Shown piece by piece: positions 58,609-64,000 of a stretch of 64,000 nt of DNA (the first letter of the stretch is position 1; every line of letters begins with the position of its first letter). A program made the position numbers and the translations under genes. Under the pieces are notes generated by a model that was not told where the DNA came from, ran no database searches, and worked only from the letters and a program-made list of their open reading frames with translations. This DNA is from Membranipora membranacea (taxonomy: Eukaryota > Bryozoa > Gymnolaemata > Cheilostomatida > Membraniporidae): positions 28,086,001 to 28,150,000 of the forward strand of contig OU612065.1 of NCBI GenBank assembly GCA_914767715.1. Direction: 5' to 3'.

Positions 58609-61600
58609 ATGGTGTCTATGCTGGGAGCGTCGCATCTTATGGGAGATATTTACATCCCACAGTATCATAACATTGAGGAGAATCTTGTTAGACTGCAGAC
58701 ATATATACCTAATAGCACAGATTACTTTCTCTGTTCTTATCCCAAATCAGGTAATTAAATTCACTTTACTCATTCCATATTTATAATAATATCTACCTTA
58801 TATTGCTAGTTTTTACATCTGGTGTGAGAAAATTGAAATGATTGTACCTTTGTTGTATGGCGAGTTGATGTAATACTCTTGACGAGCGGAAAGCTTTTTT
58901 ATCATGATGATAATGGAACACAATTCTGTTGTAGGCACACATTGGGTCAATGAAATCATGCGTATGCTGTTGTCTGGTAAAGCCGAGTACAACTCAGATC
59001 CAATATCTAACATGGAAAGCGGCAACTTTGATTCCACTTCCTGTAACAGTTCATCATCAACAGAGCCGCGCGTACTTCATACACATTTGCCATGTCAAAT
59101 GCTACCACAAACAATTCTGAGACAAAAAATAGTGTATATAATGCGCAACCCTAAGGACCAGATCGTTTCACTTTATCATCATCATCAGGGTCTTAAACGC
59201 TCTCCCACTCTCACCTTCTCAGAGTTTTTCAATCAAGTACTCAACGAACCCCACAAAGGTATGTCACTGTTATATTATGATGTAAATTTTGATTCGTGCA
59301 CTTAATAATCAAGCATTTGGTTGGCGCAGATTAAATATTATCTGGAAATATGCTTTCTTGCAAGTTGTCAGAGAAATACTTAGACACCACTAAATATTTG
59401 ATGTTGATAATTTTACTCGCATGTAGTGGTACTATTTTGCTCACTAATTTTGCATTCTATTTTTAGTGGAGTATGGGGACTGGTTTCGTAATGCCTATCA
59501 ATGGTGGCTACGCTATCACAATGCAGAGAATGTGCTCTTCCTATTTTATGAGGACTTGATATTTGTAAGTAATGTCGCTCTCTATTATTTGCAAGATTGT
59601 CTATTGATTAGATAAAGCGATGATTCAGGGAATTAGCTAATATTATTAGCTTATATTATTATTGTGTTTCTCATTGAGTAGGTGTGTGTTAGTTAAGGTG
59701 AATGACCTCCAAGCAAAGTTGGACTCAATTACACGACAACAAGTATTGCACTCACACCTCGATATTTCCTACACATCGGCCCCTATCATGATGGTTTGTT
59801 TTTATCTAGTTAGAAAATTGTAAGGGCCATTCCACAATAGTCTACAAGGATTATACATCTGATTGCGTTGCTCACACTTTGCTATGCTGCTGCATGACAA
59901 TTTCTGCACAGGAGAAGGTTGAATAAGACATTCTAAGATGGTAGCAGTCTGCATTAAAATATAATGTAAATGAGAAATAAATGAGCTTGGACAAGATAGC
60001 GAATACTATGTTATAAAGAGTGTTGAAACTGATTTGATAACCTTTGTGGGTACTTGTATTAATCGGTAGTTGATTATACATCTGATTGCGTTGCTCACAC
60101 TTTGCTATGCTGCTGCATGACAATTTCTGCACAGGAGAAGGTTGAATAAGACATTCTAAGATGGTAGCAGTCTGCATTAAAATATAATGTAAATGAGAAA
60201 TAAATGAGCTTGGACAAGATAGCGAATACTATGTTATAAAGAGTGTTGAAACTGATTTGATAACCTTTGTGGGTACTTGTATTAATCGGTAGTTGATTCT
60301 AATCCGCATCTGTTTTGCAGGACTTAGAGCGAGAAATACTAAAAATAATTCGATTTCATCGCCTCAACCATCTTACAACTGAATTTGTCAAAGAAGTCGC
60401 CCACAGAACCAAGATGTCACAGATGAAGACTGAGAAGCCTGTGGGTGAATGGTTCACTCAATGGCACAAAGAGTCATTCTCCATATATAGAAAAGGTAAG
60501 AATAACCTTGCAGAATGTCAACTTAACATGAGCTAAGTAGATCATTGGTCTCTACACAAGTCATTGTCAGGAACAGATTAACGCCGCGAATAACAAAGCT
60601 TGAATGGCCATGGGACATGTAAAGCAGTTAAAAAGGCTGTGACTTTGGCTAAACAACTAACTACCACATAATATATCGCCACTACTTTTCAGACGGAGAC
60701 CACCATGGCAAAATTAAATCTAAGAGAAACTAAATCGATCATCAGATAGATAAAAATAATAGTGGGTCACCTACAGTTGAAAATAATTAAGAAATTGATG
60801 ATATGGTCACTTCGCACAGAAACAAAATAGAAGGGTGGTGGGAATGTCTTTTCTGGAGACTATTTTTCATTTTATAAAAGAATAGATTTCTGTAGGGCTC
60901 CGCAGCAAGTCATCAAAACTTTGGTCTAGTGACCAATAATAATTATGCTCAGAACAAACCATTGATAACAGATAAAATAATAAAAATAATAATGGTGATA
61001 AAATATTTTCCTTGTCAGTGAGGATTATGATCGTGAACTGTGATGATTCACGTTTTTTGAACACTTTAGGTCCATCAATGGACAAATATTACACGCTGAT
61101 TGGCAATGATGTAAGGTCATCGCCCTAGGGCCATGTCTCGTGATTTTGCTCATTCAATACTAGCTCTTGTGTAGGTAATTATAGGTTTGTAATCACTCGG
61201 AATTTGGGTGATATCAGGCAATCTCCCAAATTGTAGACACCCAATCTCTGTGCCATAGTTCTCTGAATGAATGATAGCAAAGGATTAACCAAATTTGTGG
61301 TACTCAAATACAATCTTGACGAATATTATGTAATCCATTGCTGTAATTTGAATGTCAGTAGCAAAGGTTTATATGCCTTCTCAAGCAAAGAACCCTAATT
61401 ACTGCTGGTTAAGGGACACTTGAGAGGCGCAGACCACACATCTAGATAACTTCCCATCCATTAGATAATTGTACAGCACCTCTGGGTTTGATGAAGGTTA
61501 TAGGTGGTTAGGTAGAAAGGTAGTAACTTACTCTGTTAACAAGAATTAGATATGCTTATTATCTATATTTATGGTTCGATATAACAAAATAGCTATATTA

Positions 61601-61876
61601 TCCTACCAGAGTTGGAGACTAAGTTATCATGTGTTAACCTAAAGATTTTTCTCCACTTGAACAGGCAAGATTGGTAATTGGCAGACCTACTTCACAGATG
61701 AAATGAACGAGGTATTTGACGAATTCTGCCAGAAGATGGCAGGCAATGCACCGTATCCAGTAAACTACTGCCTAGGCGTGACCTACACTGACAATCAGCA
61801 TAAACTGCAACATTCAAAGACAGTCGAGAACATCATGGAGCAATGCCAGCCTGAAATAACTCTTCTGGCACATTGA
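58609..61876 (+). CDS. Cytosolic (SULT-type) sulfotransferase
   Basis: Five exons (58609-58750, 58935-59258, 59467-59564, 60321-60495, 61665-61876) give 316 residues in frame. The PAPS 5'-phosphosulfate loop is YPKSGTHW (44-51). RVLHTHLP places the catalytic base at His98. The 3'-phosphate segment is VYIMRNPKDQIVSLYHHHQ, and RKGKIGNWQTYFT (245-257) is the C-terminal PAPS motif (usually RKGxxGDWK, here Asn251 for Asp). SULT enzymes transfer sulfate from PAPS to phenols, alcohols or amines in the cytosol; the acceptor here is unknown. The protein is slightly longer than typical SULTs. It has a Ser-rich loop before the His and a longer tail, and I do not see the usual KxxxTVxxxE dimer motif. AATAAA lies at 61987. 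Confidence 0.95.
59849..60294. repeat. Perfect 223-bp tandem duplication
   Basis: Copies at 59849-60071 and 60072-60294 appear identical base for base, and GATT of a third start follows. They lie in sulfotransferase intron 3, ending 26 bp before exon 4. This is either a very recent duplication or an assembly artefact. Confidence 0.95.
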
Positions 61877-61986
61877 TTAGCTCCAGTCCAACACTCCCAG
61901 CGTATCCTGCTTCTAAAAACTGAGTACGTTTTGGGGACAATATAGTATTATGATGAATTAGTGTTTTATCATTTTTTGCGTTGTGA

Positions 61987-61992
61987 AATAAA
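61987..61992 (+). other. Poly(A) signal of the sulfotransferase gene
   Basis: A canonical AATAAA 111 bp after the stop codon. Confidence 0.6.
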
Positions 61993-62539
61993 GATATCTA
62001 TATGAATTTGATGTGTATATATACATGTAAAAATAAGTATTTTATATGTCCTCTATTCATAATCATAATTTATTTTTGAAACTTATAATATATATGTACA
62101 TTGTGATGTCACAATTGTTTAAATGTGCGGGTCTTTTGTCTCTTTTAATTTGGGTCTCATTGATTAAACTGGTATTGATAATTGTTGTGTATTTTTTACT
62201 CAGGGAGACCCTAAGCGGCTGCCAAACAGTATTATAATTGTAATTTTGAGAAGAAAGACTTTTTAGACCGAACCTTGAATTTTATTTATTTATCTTTTTT
62301 TGAGGGACCAAGTAATGTAACTTCCTGATTATTCATATTTATTTCCCAAGTAGGTGAAGATGTGGCGAGTGAAATTGGGATCACTGTACAGACGATATTT
62401 AACGAATAAAGTGATAAACATGTAATTTGGTGAAAATAATGCCTCTACATAGGGGTCAAAAACTTCTGGGCTTCATTGATGGCACACAATGTGCAGTCAC
62501 TGGAATTCATGTGCAACACTCACAAAGTATAATAAACAC

Positions 62540-62569
62540 AGACTTATAGAGAAATTTCTCTATAAGTCT
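62540..62569. repeat. Perfect 30-bp palindrome
   Basis: AGACTTATAGAGAAA followed directly by its reverse complement, with no loop. It could be a remnant of joined transposon ends; no function is evident. Confidence 0.85.
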
Positions 62570-64000
62570 ATGATAATAAATAATGTTTATTTCATGTTGC
62601 TCTCACAAAGCTCTTTTCAGTAACTATTGTTTATTTCCCACCTGCCATTAAAATTTGAATAGTGCACCAGGTGTGTTTACTTACACCTGATCAGATCTCT
62701 GTTAATAGATAATTACGAATCTTTTACGCCTGTACCTGAGACTCTTATATTTTAAAAACATTCGCTTCGATTTATTCAGCACAATTTTGTACAGATTTGT
62801 GATCAATCCATCATCATTGGGTCTGACTAGGTATAAGGTCTCTCTATATATTATGACTTTTATATTTTATTTGGCATTCCATTGTAATACGTAAATATGT
62901 TGATTGTTGATTGATGGCGTCAAAAAGAAAGCGTCACATGTAGAAAAAAAGAGGAAATATCTTCTGGATATGTTTGGCATGGAACACCAATGTCAAAAAC
63001 TGAGCGGATCCGTAAACATATTTGTCACATTACCGTCATCACATTGATATACTATTTAATTCAGTGTAAATATAAATAAATAACTTGAGTATTTTATCTG
63101 CCGACCTAGGTATCAACTTACTAAGTTAAAAGTTGATGAATATTTGTTTTCGTCTCTTTGAAGTGATACTATAATGAAGCTTGGAAACTAATCCAAGTTA
63201 TAGAGAGAGAAACTTTGATGATGAAATACCTTCAAGGGGATTGTTATAATAAATTGAATGATATCACATTAGGTTGCGCTGGGTGTCAGCATAATAATCA
63301 TTTTCTAGGTTATGATTTAGCATCTTTTCTGTGGGCATCCTTCCACCTGAAATCCTGAACTAAGCATAACTTCAGATAAAAAAATTGGTGCTAGGTAAGT
63401 ATTCCATACTAAAATCTTGACATATCAAATTACCATACTTACTAACTATATTTCCACATTGCTCTGTGCGCTGTGAACAAAGCTAATTATGATATGAGAT
63501 TAAAGTTTTGGTGCCAGTTCACATGTTTTCAAGGTTTCAAACAACTTCTCATTGATTAATAACAGATTGCACCTTCTGCATATGAAAACTGACAAAATCT
63601 AATTCGGATTATTATTCAGCCGGAATTCTTGTATAACATCTGATCCATCAGGTACTCAAACTCAGCTAAAATAGAATACCACAGAGCAGTTTCCTGTTCC
63701 TATTATTATTTTGCCTGTGCTCTATCATCATCATTACAGCAATTTCTTGGAACCTCCCCCAAACTGAAGTGCTACCCAAATTAGAGTCTGAAACTACCTC
63801 AAGTTTTGCATCGCGTAATGCACAAAGCTGATGCTGCCTAGCACATTATTGACGACCCATAAATGCATTGCTGCGAAACCTTGGTTGCCCTTCAAGTCTT
63901 TTATTCGGTACTCTAGCTCTAGCCCAATAAACGACATAGCCCGAGCTAATATTTATTTTCACAAGGCCTGTTATATAAACTTGTTGTGTTATAGATAGAT

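Larger units (their letters stand above)
61877..64000. other. 3' flank and non-genic right end
   Basis: After the sulfotransferase stop there is an AATAAA at 61987-61992, then AT-rich sequence with one perfect 30-bp palindrome. No coding exon is recognised to the end of the window. Confidence 0.5.

Noticed and set aside
1-64000. CRISPR array or prokaryotic operon
   Set aside because: All confident genes are intron-containing animal genes, and the tandem arrays lack the repeat-spacer pattern.

Overview
This window is AT-rich nuclear DNA from an animal. Genes are interrupted by GT-AG introns, carry AATAAA-type poly(A) signals, and are separated by long stretches of repeats. The proteins are metazoan (Rabex-5 with A20 and VPS9 domains, a RagC/D GTPase, a DHRS4-type reductase, a cytosolic sulfotransferase, a PRR15-like protein). 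The intron structures and the MITE, SINE and LINE debris suggest a non-vertebrate metazoan. I cannot place it in a phylum from the sequence alone.

Eight protein genes can be supported. Seven are multi-exon models that I assembled by hand from conserved protein blocks and splice sites, and each stays in frame from start to stop. From left to right: a single-exon PRR15-like gene (306-689, minus); a DHRS4-like reductase ending in the peroxisomal signal SRL (8900-13937, minus, 9 exons); BUD31 (14275-17406, plus, 4 exons, 144 aa); TCP1/CCT1 (17668-22748, minus, 10 exons, 556 aa); a crotonase-family protein (22953-26954, plus, 7 exons, 307 aa); RagC/D (28006-31828, minus, 8 exons, probably with a further first exon at 35180-35287); RABGEF1/Rabex-5 (43771-55472, plus, 7 coding exons, 507 aa); and a SULT-type sulfotransferase (58609-61876, plus, 5 exons, 316 aa).

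The 9-28 kb block is compact. DHRS4/BUD31 and TCP1/crotonase are two head-to-head pairs with only 337 and 204 bp between start codons, and BUD31/TCP1 and crotonase/RagC converge tail to tail. TCP1 intron 1 contains a textbook heat-shock element about 200 bp inside the gene. The regions 0.7-8.9, 32-43.7, 55.5-58.6 and 62-64 kb have no supported genes beyond the putative RagC first exon.

Most unexplained structure comes from mobile elements. There are two long fold-back MITEs in DHRS4 intron 1 (one with an 8-bp hAT-type target duplication), nested palindromes near 6.5 kb, a fold-back family around 33.6-34.2 and 40.6 kb, three tRNA-derived SINE pieces, decayed LINE reverse-transcriptase fragments near 42.4-43.1 kb, 53-62 bp hairpin elements, and a perfect 223-bp tandem duplication in a sulfotransferase intron. 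I found no clear evidence of a wholly new multi-gene system. The most interesting leads are the intronic heat-shock element, the divergent promoters, the possible dual targeting of the reductase, the altered crotonase active site and the repeat families.
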